39,781 nt of DNA, taken from positions 1 through 39,781 of the forward strand of contig CANJIM010000026.1 of the NCBI GenBank assembly GCA_947474495.1. The letters are read 5' to 3'. This DNA comes from Rhodospirillaceae bacterium (GTDB lineage: Bacteria > Pseudomonadota > Alphaproteobacteria > SMXQ01). The notes below the pieces were generated by a model. The model ran no database searches, was not told where the DNA came from, and worked only from the letters and a program-made list of their open reading frames with translations. Every line of letters begins with the position of its first letter. The first letter of the stretch is position 1. Made by a program: the position numbers and the translations under genes. This document shows, in pieces, positions 1 through 10,851 of the stretch.

Positions 1-5
1 CGCGA

Positions 6-170
6 CTACTCTTCGAGCGGGAAGAACTCGTCCTTGCCGACGCCGCATTCCGGGCATTCCCAGTCTTCCGGGATGTCCTCGAACGCCGTGCCAGGCGCCA
101 CGCCGCGCTCAGGATCGCCCTTGGCCGGGTCATAGATGTAGTCGCAGTCGCCGCACATGTACTTCTTCAT
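6..170 (-). CDS. Rubredoxin, 54 aa
   Basis: This is a small one-iron electron-transfer protein. The translation begins [15 protein letters not shown] and ends with an acidic tail, FFPLEE. The two iron-binding knuckles are CGDC (Cys6 and Cys9) and CPECG (Cys39 and Cys42), the four-cysteine Fe(SCys)4 arrangement of rubredoxins. The length of 54 residues is normal for the family, so the gene is complete although it touches the window edge. GGAGAG lies a few bases before the ATG on the minus strand. Rubredoxins pass single electrons in the cytoplasm, for example to alkane hydroxylases or oxygen-detoxifying enzymes. No such partner is in view, so the pathway is unknown. The family call is very secure. 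Confidence 0.95.
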   Translation of the reverse strand: MKKYMCGDCDYIYDPAKGDPERGVAPGTAFEDIPEDWECPECGVGKDEFFPLEE

Positions 171-693
171 GACTCTCTCCTAACAGGCAATCCATCAACG
201 GTTGGGCGCTACAAGACGCCGAACCGGTCGGCAGGCATCCCGCGTTTTTGATGGCGGCGAACCTACACGAGGCCCCCGCCCTTGGCTAGCCGGCGACGCG
301 GCGATTTTGCCAAGCTTTGCAGGGCAAACGCGCATTTCTTCTAGGGGTATTTGGCGCCACAGCGCCGCTCCCATCACAGCGCGACCGGGCTCTTTCCGCA
401 CGGCATGTCCCGCTTGCGCGGGGAAGACAGGGGCGCCAGAAAGGGGAAAAGCTCGGCCTGTGAAGGCCTTAGCGGATGCGCCCGGTGCGTCAGCTATTCC
501 GACCAATTCGGCGATGATTCGGAATGAAAAGGTTGATAGCGCAAAATATTGGCCTAAGATTATCCATAATAAATAAGCCAATCGCGCCCAGCGTTTCGTT
601 TGTCGATATGCAAGGCAGGCAGGTTCCGCGGCCAACGCGCAACCGATCAGACGCCGGCCCTCATTGAGCCTACCCAACAGGGAGTGTCGTCAC
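171..693. other. Intergenic region between rubredoxin and lysR
   Basis: About 520 bases separate these divergent genes. Open frames on both strands here have no recognisable domain, biased composition and no convincing ribosome binding site, so I treat the region as non-coding. The last 180 bases before lysR become AT-rich. They hold an inverted repeat with arms ATTCCG (496-501) and CGGAAT (520-525), and then a plausible promoter. LysR proteins often bind such dyads next to their own promoter, so the repeat is a candidate autoregulatory site; that is inference. Confidence 0.6.
533..560 (+). promoter_or_regulatory. Candidate sigma-70 promoter for lysR
   Basis: TTGATA at 533-538 is followed after 16 bases by TAAGAT at 555-560, inside the AT-rich stretch upstream of the LysR gene. 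This would give a leader of roughly 125 bases. The inverted repeat ATTCCG...CGGAAT lies just upstream of the -35 box. Confidence 0.4.
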
Positions 694-1725
694 ATGGATC
701 GTCTTCGGGCGATGGAAACCTTCACGCGTGTCGTGCGCGCCGGCAGCTTCTCCGCCGCGGCGAGCCAACTCGGCGTCTCGCGCACGATCGTCAGCAAGCA
801 TGTTTCGCAACTCGAGAATCTGCTCGGCGTGCGGTTGCTCAACCGCACCACGCGGCGCGTCAGTCTCACCGAGAGCGGCACCGCCTATTACGAATTTTGC
901 GCCCGCATCATCAACGATGTGGAAGAGGCCGAACTGTCGGTCACCAAGCTGCACAAAGAGCCGCGCGGCGCCCTCAAGGTGCTGGCGCCCAAGACCTTCG
1001 GCGTGTTGCATGTCACGCCGATCGTCAACGCCTTCTCGAAACGCTATCCCGACATTCGCATCACGCTGATCCTCAGCGACAATTTCGTCGATCTGATCGA
1101 CAACGGCTTCGACCTCGCCATCAAGCTCGGCGATCTCGGCGATTCCAGCCTGGTCGCGCGGCGTCTCGGCACCACGCGCCTGGTGCCCTGCGCGTCGCCC
1201 GCCTATCTCGCAGAGCACGGCACGCCGCAAGTGCCGCAAGAGCTCGAAAAGCACAACTGCATCATCCATGTGAACCAGACGCGCGACGGCATCTGGCGCT
1301 TCCGCGGCCCAAATGGCGACACCAGCGTCAAGATCAGCGGCGGCCCGAGCGGCAATAGCGTGCTGTTCCTGCGCCGCGCCGCGGCCGAAGGGCTCGGAAT
1401 CGCGCTCTTGCCGGAGATCGACATTCTCGACGAATTGGCCGCCGGCCGCCTCGTCACCCTGCTCAACGAATATGCCACGGCGGAATATCCGATCCACGCG
1501 GTCTATCCGCACAACCGCCACTTGGCGGCCAAGGTGCGCACCTTCGTCGATAGTCTGGTCGAAGGGTTCAAGGGTAACAGTTGGGATCCCACCGGCACGG
1601 CTCCCCAGATGACGCCGGCCGCCACCATTCTCGGCGGGCCGCGCGTCAGCATCCCCGGCCTGACGCGCACGGCCGAGCCGCTCACCAGCAAGACCAGCGG
1701 ACGCAAGCGCACAGCGCGCGCTTAA
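694..1725 (+). CDS. LysR-family transcriptional regulator
   Basis: A 343-residue LysR-type regulator. The N-terminal winged helix-turn-helix spans about residues 1-60 (MDRLRAMETF, then AASQLGVSRTIVSKHVSQLE and LLNRTTRRVSLTESG), which is the standard LysR signature. A periplasmic-binding-protein-like effector domain covers about 90-300. The ATG at 694 is preferred because GGAG sits 9 bases upstream and the family N-terminus starts at MDxLRAMETF; an in-frame TTG at 664 would add ten unrelated residues. The C-terminus has a basic tail of about 40 residues that is not part of the normal fold. Its target is unknown. Neither neighbour is an obvious metabolic partner, and the gene is not divergently paired in the tight way typical of LysR-controlled operons. 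Confidence 0.93.
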   Translation: MDRLRAMETFTRVVRAGSFSAAASQLGVSRTIVSKHVSQLENLLGVRLLNRTTRRVSLTESGTAYYEFCARIINDVEEAELSVTKLHKEPRGALKVLAPKTFGVLHVTPIVNAFSKRYPDIRITLILSDNFVDLIDNGFDLAIKLGDLGDSSLVARRLGTTRLVPCASPAYLAEHGTPQVPQELEKHNCIIHVNQTRDGIWRFRGPNGDTSVKISGGPSGNSVLFLRRAAAEGLGIALLPEIDILDELAAGRLVTLLNEYATAEYPIHAVYPHNRHLAAKVRTFVDSLVEGFKGNSWDPTGTAPQMTPAATILGGPRVSIPGLTRTAEPLTSKTSGRKRTARA

Positions 1726-1861
1726 TCGCCGAAGTAAAAGCCATCGCCAGGATCGTCAGATTCGGCCGATGGCGCGCGCGTATCACCCGCTTGCCTTTCG
1801 GGCACGGCGCAAGCCAGACTGCGCCGCCACTCCCATCCCTTGATGCATCCTTCATCGGTTC

Positions 1862-3763
1862 ATGCCGCCTCCCCCGCCCCCGTCCACTGTCGATGCCTTG
1901 CTAAGCGCCGCCTTGGCCGATCATCGCGCCGGCCGCTTGGCCGATGCCGAACGCGGCTATCGCGCGGCGCTGGCCGCCGCGCCCGGCCACGCCGCCCCGC
2001 TGCATCTGCTCGGGGTCCTGCTCTGCCAGACCCATCAGGCCGAGGCCGGCATCGATTTGATCCGGCAAGCGGCGCGACAAGCGCCGAATGACGCGGCGAT
2101 TCACAACAATCTCGGCAATGCGCTGAAAACGCTGGGGCGAACCGAAGAATCGATCGCCGCCTTCCTCGAGACATTGCGGCTCAAGCCGGATTATGCGGAA
2201 GGCTATTACAATCTCGGCAACGGCTTGATGCTGTTGGAGCGGCATGACGCGGCCATCGCCGCTTTCCGCCGCGCCGTCGCGCTCAAGCCGAGCTTTGCCG
2301 ATGCGCAGCACAATCTCGCACAAGCGCTGATGCAAACCGGCGATTGGAGCGCGGCGCAGCAAGCCACCGAACGGGCCGCCGCGATAAAACCCGACGACCG
2401 CGAGACGGCTTATCAAGCGTTCTATCTCGCCAATCATCTGTGTGACTGGAGAGAACGCGCGCCGCGTGTCGATAAATTTAGCGCCATCGCACGCCAGCCC
2501 GAGTCGCGCCTGCATCCGTTCACATTGCTGGCGACGAGCGACGATCCCACGCTGCATCTCGCCGCCGCCCGTGGCTATGTGCGCAACGTCATCATGCCGC
2601 GTGTTGCGCCGCTCGCCTCGCTCCCCCAGGCCACGCGAGGGAACAAACTGCGCATCGCCTATCTCTCAGCGGATTTCTGCGATCACGCGACCGCCAACTT
2701 GATGGCCGGCCTGTTCGAAGCGCACGACCGCACCGGCTTCGAGATCACGGCGATCTCCTGGAGCCCGCGCGACGGCAGCGCCATGGAAGCGCGCCTGCGC
2801 CGCGCCTTCGACCGCTTCATCGATGTCCATGACATGGACGATGCCGCCGTCGCCGCGCTGATCCACGAACAGGGAGTCGATATCGCCGTCGATCTCAAGG
2901 GTTACACGCGGGACGCACGGCCCGGCATCCTCGCCCATCGTCCCGCCGCGCTGCAGGTCGCCTATATCGGCTATCCCGGCAGCATGGGCGCAGACTTCAT
3001 CGACTATGCCCTCGTCGATGCCGTCGTCGCGCCGCCAGAGGATCAAGCGCTGTACGACGAGAAGCTCGTCTGGCTGCCCGGCAGCTACCAGGTCAATGAC
3101 CGCGCCCGCGCCGTCGCGGCGACCATGCCGAGCCGCGCGGCCAATGGCCTTCCCGACAACGCCGTCGTGTTCTGCAGTTTCAACGCGTCCTACAAGCTCG
3201 GACCGCTGATGTTCGACAGCTGGATGCGCATTCTCGGCCAAGTCCCCGGCAGTGTGCTGTGGCTGCTCGAAAGCCATGCGGGCGTCGCCGACAACTTGCG
3301 GCGCGAAGCCGCCGCGCGCGGCATCGATCCGGCTCGGCTGATCTTCGCCAAACCGCGACCGGTCGCCGAGCATCTGGTGCGCATGGGACTAGCCGATCTG
3401 ATGCTCGACAACCTGCCCTACAACGCCCACACGACGACGAGCGATGCGCTATGGGTCGGCTTGCCGGTGCTGACTTGCAAAGGCCGCAGCTTCGCCGCGC
3501 GGGTTGCCGCCAGCCTGCTGGCGACCAGCGGCCTTCCCGAACTGATTGTCGAAGGTTTCGGCGATTACGAAGCGACAGCCGTCCGCTTGGCGACTAGACC
3601 GCACGAGCTGGCCGCGTTGCGCCAGCGTTTGCGAAACGGCCGCGAGAGCAATCCACTGTTCGAAACGGCGCGCTTCGCCCGCCACCTCGAAGCCGCTTAT
3701 CGCGAGATGCAGGACATCGCCTTGGCGGGGCAGCCGCCGCACGCCTTCGCCGTTTCACCGTAA
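1862..3763 (+). CDS. TPR-containing GT41 protein glycosyltransferase (OGT/SPINDLY type)
   Basis: A 633-residue protein with N-terminal tetratricopeptide repeats at about residues 10-180, for example NLGNALKTLGRTEESIAAF and NLGNGLMLLERHDAAIAAF. These are followed by the two Rossmann lobes of family GT41. Recognisable catalytic-site elements are FCDHATANL (His275, matching the OGT active-site His), NASYKLGP (Lys445, the nucleotide-sugar phosphate-binding Lys) and HTTTSDALW (523-531, sugar-nucleotide binding). GT41 enzymes add GlcNAc, fucose or another sugar to Ser/Thr of proteins, with the TPR superhelix choosing targets. Neither substrate nor sugar donor can be read here. There is no adjacent flagellin, adhesin or sugar-nucleotide gene. 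The N-terminus is a proline run (MPPPPPPS), and no strong ribosome binding site precedes it, so the start is less certain than the family. Confidence 0.92.
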   Translation: MPPPPPPSTVDALLSAALADHRAGRLADAERGYRAALAAAPGHAAPLHLLGVLLCQTHQAEAGIDLIRQAARQAPNDAAIHNNLGNALKTLGRTEESIAAFLETLRLKPDYAEGYYNLGNGLMLLERHDAAIAAFRRAVALKPSFADAQHNLAQALMQTGDWSAAQQATERAAAIKPDDRETAYQAFYLANHLCDWRERAPRVDKFSAIARQPESRLHPFTLLATSDDPTLHLAAARGYVRNVIMPRVAPLASLPQATRGNKLRIAYLSADFCDHATANLMAGLFEAHDRTGFEITAISWSPRDGSAMEARLRRAFDRFIDVHDMDDAAVAALIHEQGVDIAVDLKGYTRDARPGILAHRPAALQVAYIGYPGSMGADFIDYALVDAVVAPPEDQALYDEKLVWLPGSYQVNDRARAVAATMPSRAANGLPDNAVVFCSFNASYKLGPLMFDSWMRILGQVPGSVLWLLESHAGVADNLRREAAARGIDPARLIFAKPRPVAEHLVRMGLADLMLDNLPYNAHTTTSDALWVGLPVLTCKGRSFAARVAASLLATSGLPELIVEGFGDYEATAVRLATRPHELAALRQRLRNGRESNPLFETARFARHLEAAYREMQDIALAGQPPHAFAVSP

Positions 3764-3856
3764 CAGCCCGGCTTCTCCCGCATCGGCGGTCCTGCTAGAC
3801 TGTCGCCATAACGCGCCACAGGGCGTCGTCACGCGGCAGGGGGAGGCCGTTCGTCC

Positions 3857-4801
3857 ATGATCCGTACCACACGCCACAGTTATATTTTCGCGCTGCTCGC
3901 ATTTTTCGCGGCGGCCATCGGTTTCGCGCTGCCCGTCGCCGCGCAAGACAAGATGGAGCTGCGCACCGTCACCGACGGTGTCTACATGATGCAGAACGAC
4001 CGCGGTTCGAGCAACGCGAGCTTCGTCATCACGCCCGACGGCGTCGTCGTGCTCGACGCCGACCTTCGCACCGCCGACCAGGTGCTGGCGCAAATCCGCA
4101 AGCTGACCGACAAGAAGGTGAAGTATCTCATCACCTCTCACTCCGCCGGCGATCATGCCTCTGGCGCCTGGCAGTACCGCGAGGACAAGCCGGTCTTCAT
4201 CGCCACCAAGACGCAAATGCGCGACCTCTACATGCAAGAGGGCAAGGAGTTCGCCGAGCGCAAGAAGACCGACGAGGTCTACAAGGTCAGCGAATTGGTG
4301 CGCCCCGACCTCGGCTTCGAGGGCAGCATGACGCTCCAGTTCGGCGGCCTCACCTTCATCCTGACCGAGGAAGGCGTCGGCCACAGCACCAGCGATGTCA
4401 CCGTCTTCATTCCGCAAAAGCGCGTCATGCTGATGGGCGATCTGCTCGATACGGAAATCCACCCCGGCCAGGGCGAATCGGCCGGCGTGTTCTATTCCAA
4501 CGTGAAGGGCTGGACGCATAGCCTCGACAACATCATCGCCCGCAACCTGCCGGTCGATACCTATGTGCCGGGCCACGGGCCGGTGCATATCGGCCGCGGC
4601 GTCGCCGACCTGCAGGAGCAGAAGCGCTACTTCATCGTCATGCGCGACGAAGTGTCGAAGCTGATGAAGGCCGGCAAGTCGCTCGCAGAGATCGAGAAGA
4701 CGATCGAAGTGCCGAAGGAGTTCGCGCACTACCAGCGCAAGCCGCGCCTCGTCTCCTTCGTCAAGCTGTTCTATTACCAGACCATCGAACAGGGCTACTG
4801 A
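3857..4801 (+). CDS. Exported metallo-beta-lactamase-fold hydrolase
   Basis: A 314-residue protein. Residues 1-30 form a signal peptide with a long hydrophobic core and an AxA-like site (LPVAAQ), so it is predicted to be periplasmic. The rest is a metallo-beta-lactamase fold. The usual HxHxDH zinc motif reads HSAGDH (95-100), so the second His is Ala97, while Asp99 and His100 are kept. Downstream ligands look intact: GHSTSD (His176), MGDLLD (Asp195) and GHGPV (His240). The protein may therefore bind one metal or have an altered first site. It resembles the broad class of MBL proteins annotated as SoxH- or cyclase-like; no substrate can be assigned. GGGGGAGG lies upstream of the ATG. The gene stands alone and ends at a strong bidirectional terminator. 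Confidence 0.85.
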   Translation: MIRTTRHSYIFALLAFFAAAIGFALPVAAQDKMELRTVTDGVYMMQNDRGSSNASFVITPDGVVVLDADLRTADQVLAQIRKLTDKKVKYLITSHSAGDHASGAWQYREDKPVFIATKTQMRDLYMQEGKEFAERKKTDEVYKVSELVRPDLGFEGSMTLQFGGLTFILTEEGVGHSTSDVTVFIPQKRVMLMGDLLDTEIHPGQGESAGVFYSNVKGWTHSLDNIIARNLPVDTYVPGHGPVHIGRGVADLQEQKRYFIVMRDEVSKLMKAGKSLAEIEKTIEVPKEFAHYQRKPRLVSFVKLFYYQTIEQGY

Positions 4802-4820
4802 GCAGCCCGCGCGCGCAAAG

Positions 4821-4852
4821 AAAAAGGCCGCTGCGATGCAGCGGCCTTTTTT
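4821..4852. terminator. Bidirectional rho-independent terminator
   Basis: Perfect stem GGCCGCTGC / GCAGCGGCC with a 3-base loop GAT, flanked by an A-run on the left and a T-run on the right. It lies between the convergent ends of the MBL-fold gene (stop at 4801) and the aspartate aminotransferase gene (stop at 4871), so it can serve both. Confidence 0.9.
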
Positions 4853-4870
4853 GTTTCCGGTGCGTGATTG

Positions 4871-6257
<1,387 letters not shown>

Positions 6258-6298
6258 CACTTGATCGGTAACGGCGATCAATCGTTTCGTTCTGGTGC

Positions 6299-6997
6299 CT
6301 AGTCCAAGTCGAAGACCAGCACCTCAGCCTGCAGGTCGCCGACGCCGGTCAGGGTCACTTCGGGGACCCCTTCGAGCGCCAGGCCGTCGCCGGCCGAGAG
6401 GGTCTGGCCGTTGACCGTGACCTGACCGCCGCGCGCCACATGGATCCAGCCATTGCCGGTGGCGAGGCTGTGCGTGACTGTCTCGCCCGCCTTGAGCTTG
6501 GCGGCATGGATCGCCGCGTTGGCGTGGATCGTTACCGAGCCGTCGCGGCCGTCCGGTGTGGCAACCGGGACCAGCTTGCCGTCGGCCGACTGCAGCGCCT
6601 TCTGCTCGTAGCTCGGCGCGATGCCGTCCTTGGCAGGCTCGATCCAGATCTGCAGCAAATGCACGCCCTCACCCTGCGAAGGGTTGAACTCGCTGTGGCG
6701 GATGCCGGTGCCGGCAGACATGCGCTGAGCGTCGCCGGGACGGATTACCGAGCCGGTGCCGATGCTGTCCTTGTGCTCCAAGGAGCCGTCCAAGATGTAG
6801 GTGACGATCTCCATGTCGGCATGGCCGTGCATCGGAAAGCCCGAGACGGGCGCCACCAGGTCGTCGTTGATCACCCGCAGGTTGCGAAAGCCCATGCGGT
6901 TGGGATCGTAGTGATGGCCGAACGAGAAGCTATGCTTGCTGTTGAGCCAGTTGATCTTGGTGGCGAAGCGTTCGTTGGCGGGGAAAAGCTGCATCAT
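6299..6997 (-). CDS. Pirin-family cupin protein (YhhW-like)
   Basis: A 232-residue bicupin of the pirin family. The metal-binding residues fall where they do in human pirin: His57 and His59 in FPMHGHADMEIVTYILDG, then His101 and Glu103 in SAGTGIRHSEFN. N-terminal FGHHYDPNRMGFRNLRVIND and C-terminal SAGDGLALEGV are also typical. Family members bind iron; some, including E. coli YhhW, oxidise quercetin in vitro, but the physiological role in bacteria is mostly unsettled. GGAGGA precedes the start codon (ATGATG; the first ATG is used). Transcription comes from a promoter whose spacer is filled by a 14-bp palindrome, with a second operator near the expected start of transcription, so MarR control is likely. 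The marR gene is 0.9 kb upstream with a related operator. Confidence 0.93.
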   Translation of the reverse strand: MMQLFPANERFATKINWLNSKHSFSFGHHYDPNRMGFRNLRVINDDLVAPVSGFPMHGHADMEIVTYILDGSLEHKDSIGTGSVIRPGDAQRMSAGTGIRHSEFNPSQGEGVHLLQIWIEPAKDGIAPSYEQKALQSADGKLVPVATPDGRDGSVTIHANAAIHAAKLKAGETVTHSLATGNGWIHVARGGQVTVNGQTLSAGDGLALEGVPEVTLTGVGDLQAEVLVFDLD

Positions 6998-7044
6998 GAT
7001 CTGGTCCTCCTCGGCCGGAGCCTTCCTCAGGCGGCGGCCATTCG

Positions 7045-7096
7045 TTCAATGTTGAACCGTTGAGGGGTAGATAATCGTTTAACGTTAAACTTTCAA
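7045..7096 (-). promoter_or_regulatory. Pirin promoter with two MarR-type operators
   Basis: Read on the minus strand: -35 TTGAAA (7091-7096), 17-base spacer, -10 TATCTA (7068-7073). The spacer contains the perfect 14-bp palindrome GTTTAACGTTAAAC (7077-7090). A second palindrome, TTCAATGTTGAA (7045-7056), lies just downstream of the expected transcription start. Both fit TTYAA-N2-TTRAA, and their centres are 33 bp apart, close to three helical turns. A near-identical palindrome sits at the marR promoter. The arrangement is that of repression by RNA-polymerase exclusion. Confidence 0.75.
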
Positions 7097-7103
7097 GGGC
7101 CCG

Positions 7104-7895
7104 TCAGGCGGCGAACCAGGCGGCCACCGCGGCGCGCAGCGGATTGGCCGGATCGCTTAGCAATTTCAAGACGATACCCAGCGAGATCACGACCAGCAGC
7201 GGGCGGATCAGGCGCGGCCCGAAGCGCATGGCGGCATGGGAACCGAGACGGCCGCCGATGACCTGGCCGACCGCCATGGCGGCGCCGAGAATCCACAGCA
7301 CATGGCCGCCGATCGCCAGCACGATCACCGACACAAAATTGCTGGTGAAGTTCAGCACCTTGGTGTGCGCGGTGGCGCGCGTCAGCCCCATGCCGAGCAA
7401 GGTCACCAGGCTGAGCGCGAAGAATGAGCCGGTACCGGGGCCGAAGAAGCCGTCGTAAAAGCCGATGCCGCCGGCGACCGGCGCGTAAGCCAGCACGCTC
7501 AAACGCCGGTGCGAATCCTCATCGCTCGCCTTCGGCCCGAACAGGAAGTAAAGCGCGACCGCCGTCAGCAGCACGGGTAGCGCGATGAGCAGCCAATAGG
7601 TGTCGATCAGCGTCACCGTCATGGCGCCGAGGCAGGCGCCGATCAGCGTCGCGGCGATCGGCCAGCGCAGCAGCTTGAAATCGATGCGCCCGGCGCGCCA
7701 GAAGCTCCAGGTCGCCGAGGCGGTGCCGAAGCTGCCCTGGATCTTGTTGGTGGCGAGCGCGGCGACCGGCGGCACTCCGGCGGCGAGCAGCGCCGGCAGC
7801 ACGATCAGCCCGCCACCACCGGCGATGGCGTCGATGAAGCCGGCCAGCACGGCGACCAGGGCCAGCAGCGCGATGACCTCGAGCGACAGCTCCAT
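7104..7895 (-). CDS. TauE/SafE-family membrane exporter (YfcA-like)
   Basis: A 263-residue integral membrane protein, mostly hydrophobic, with about eight predicted membrane segments in two inverted halves. Each half carries the family's glycine-rich loop: GFIDAIAGGGGLIVLPALL near the N-terminus and FYDGFFGPGTGSFFALSL near residue 150. TNKIQGSFGTASATWSF is also characteristic. Characterised family members export sulfite, sulfoacetate or other small organosulfur anions; E. coli YfcA belongs here. The substrate of this one is not visible. Its ATG overlaps the marR stop (TAATG), so the two are translationally coupled and share the marR promoter. Coupling a MarR repressor, an exporter and a pirin suggests a stress or toxic-anion response; that is inference. 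Confidence 0.9.
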   Translation of the reverse strand: MELSLEVIALLALVAVLAGFIDAIAGGGGLIVLPALLAAGVPPVAALATNKIQGSFGTASATWSFWRAGRIDFKLLRWPIAATLIGACLGAMTVTLIDTYWLLIALPVLLTAVALYFLFGPKASDEDSHRRLSVLAYAPVAGGIGFYDGFFGPGTGSFFALSLVTLLGMGLTRATAHTKVLNFTSNFVSVIVLAIGGHVLWILGAAMAVGQVIGGRLGSHAAMRFGPRLIRPLLVVISLGIVLKLLSDPANPLRAAVAAWFAA

Positions 7896-8353
7896 TAGGC
7901 GCCCGCCTGCGCCAAGCCGAGTTTCTTGGCGAGCTTGCCGAGCGTCTCCTGCTCGGCCGGCGTCAGGCAGGAAAACGCCTTGGCGACATTGGCGGCGTGG
8001 CGTGGGAACAGGCCGCGGATCAATTTGCGGCCCGCCACGGTGAGTTGCACGACGAGCAGACGCTTGTCCGCCGCATCGCGCTTGCGCGACACCAGGCCGC
8101 GCTTTTCCAGATTGCCCACCACCATGGTGAGATTGCCGTCGCTTTTAAGCAGCTTGGCGGCCAAATCCTTTTGGCAGAGCGGGCCGAGATGCAGCAGCGC
8201 TTCGAGCACGCCGAACTGGCTGGTGCTCAGATTGGCTTCGGCGAACAGCGAATCGAGCCGGCCGTTCACCGCGTTGGCGGCGCGCGTCAGCTTGACCAGG
8301 GCGTCGAACGCCCGCACTTCCTCGGGCGCGCCTTGATAATGGGTCGGCATCAT
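7895..8353 (-). CDS. MarR-family transcriptional repressor
   Basis: A 152-residue MarR-type winged-helix regulator. The DNA-binding core is LSTSQFGVLEALLHLGPLCQKDLAAKLLKSDGNLTMVVGNLEKRGLVSRKRDAADKR, split here only by my reading of helix and wing boundaries. The wing Asp-Lys-Arg and the C-terminal dimerisation helices are present. It is the first gene of a two-gene unit with the TauE/SafE exporter. The palindrome TTCAATATTGAA lies on its own promoter, and two related palindromes lie on the pirin promoter, so it probably represses itself, the exporter and pirin. There is no conserved Cys in the DNA-binding helix, so the signal is not obviously thiol oxidation. Two consecutive ATG codons follow GGGGAGGGG; the first is used. 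Confidence 0.92.
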   Translation of the reverse strand: MMPTHYQGAPEEVRAFDALVKLTRAANAVNGRLDSLFAEANLSTSQFGVLEALLHLGPLCQKDLAAKLLKSDGNLTMVVGNLEKRGLVSRKRDAADKRLLVVQLTVAGRKLIRGLFPRHAANVAKAFSCLTPAEQETLGKLAKKLGLAQAGA

Positions 8354-8371
8354 CCCCTCCCCGCGATATTC

Positions 8372-8412
8372 TTCAATATTGAACTATTTAGGCCGATTCG
8401 CGCCTCCGTCAA
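8372..8412 (-). promoter_or_regulatory. marR promoter and autoregulatory operator
   Basis: Minus-strand -35 TTGACG (8407-8412), 16-base spacer and -10 TAAATA (8385-8390) are followed at once by the perfect palindrome TTCAATATTGAA (8372-8383), which covers the expected transcription start. It has the same TTYAA-N2-TTRAA architecture as the two sites at the pirin promoter. Confidence 0.72.
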
Positions 8413-8491
8413 GCTGTGCGGAGAGGGTCTAGCCTTTTGCCGCCGGCTGCCTATCTAATGGAGGCCCCTCCCTATCCATCCGCGAGTTTTG

Positions 8492-10690
<2,199 letters not shown>

Positions 10691-10712
10691 ACGGCCATAG
10701 CTCTTAAAACAC

Positions 10713-10801
10713 CGTCATGGCCGGACTTGGTCCGGCCATCCACGCCTTAGGATGTGGCAATAAAAAAGGCGTGGATGCCCGGGCCAAGCCCGGGCATGAC
10801 G
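10713..10801. repeat. REP-like nested palindromic element
   Basis: The left arm (10713-10748) and right arm (10766-10801) are imperfect inverted copies of each other, starting CGTCATG and ending CATGACG. Each arm also contains its own perfect 10-bp hairpin with a 3-base loop: ATGGCCGGAC/GTCCGGCCAT on the left and ATGCCCGGGC/GCCCGGGCAT on the right. The differences between the arms keep each small hairpin intact. Dispersed elements of this design are common between alphaproteobacterial genes. They often create spurious ORFs, and here one would extend the downstream SDR gene at its 5' end. Confidence 0.85.
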
Positions 10802-10851
10802 AATTTTCACGATCTTGCGTCTCCCGCCTCCTTCCGCCATTGTCCGCGCCC

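Noticed and set aside
195-677. Open frames on both strands between the rubredoxin and lysR genes
   Set aside because: Biased composition, no domain or signal, no ribosome binding site, and the two frames overlap each other. Treated as non-coding.
8354-8491. LexA (SOS) box before uvrB
   Set aside because: Looked for GAAC-N7-GAAC and GTTC-N7-GTTC; none found here or in the region before uvrC.
10717-10851. In-frame 45-codon extension of the SDR gene
   Set aside because: It translates the palindromic repeat (MAGLGPAIHA...AKPGHDEF), a frequent annotation artefact; the family start is at 10852.
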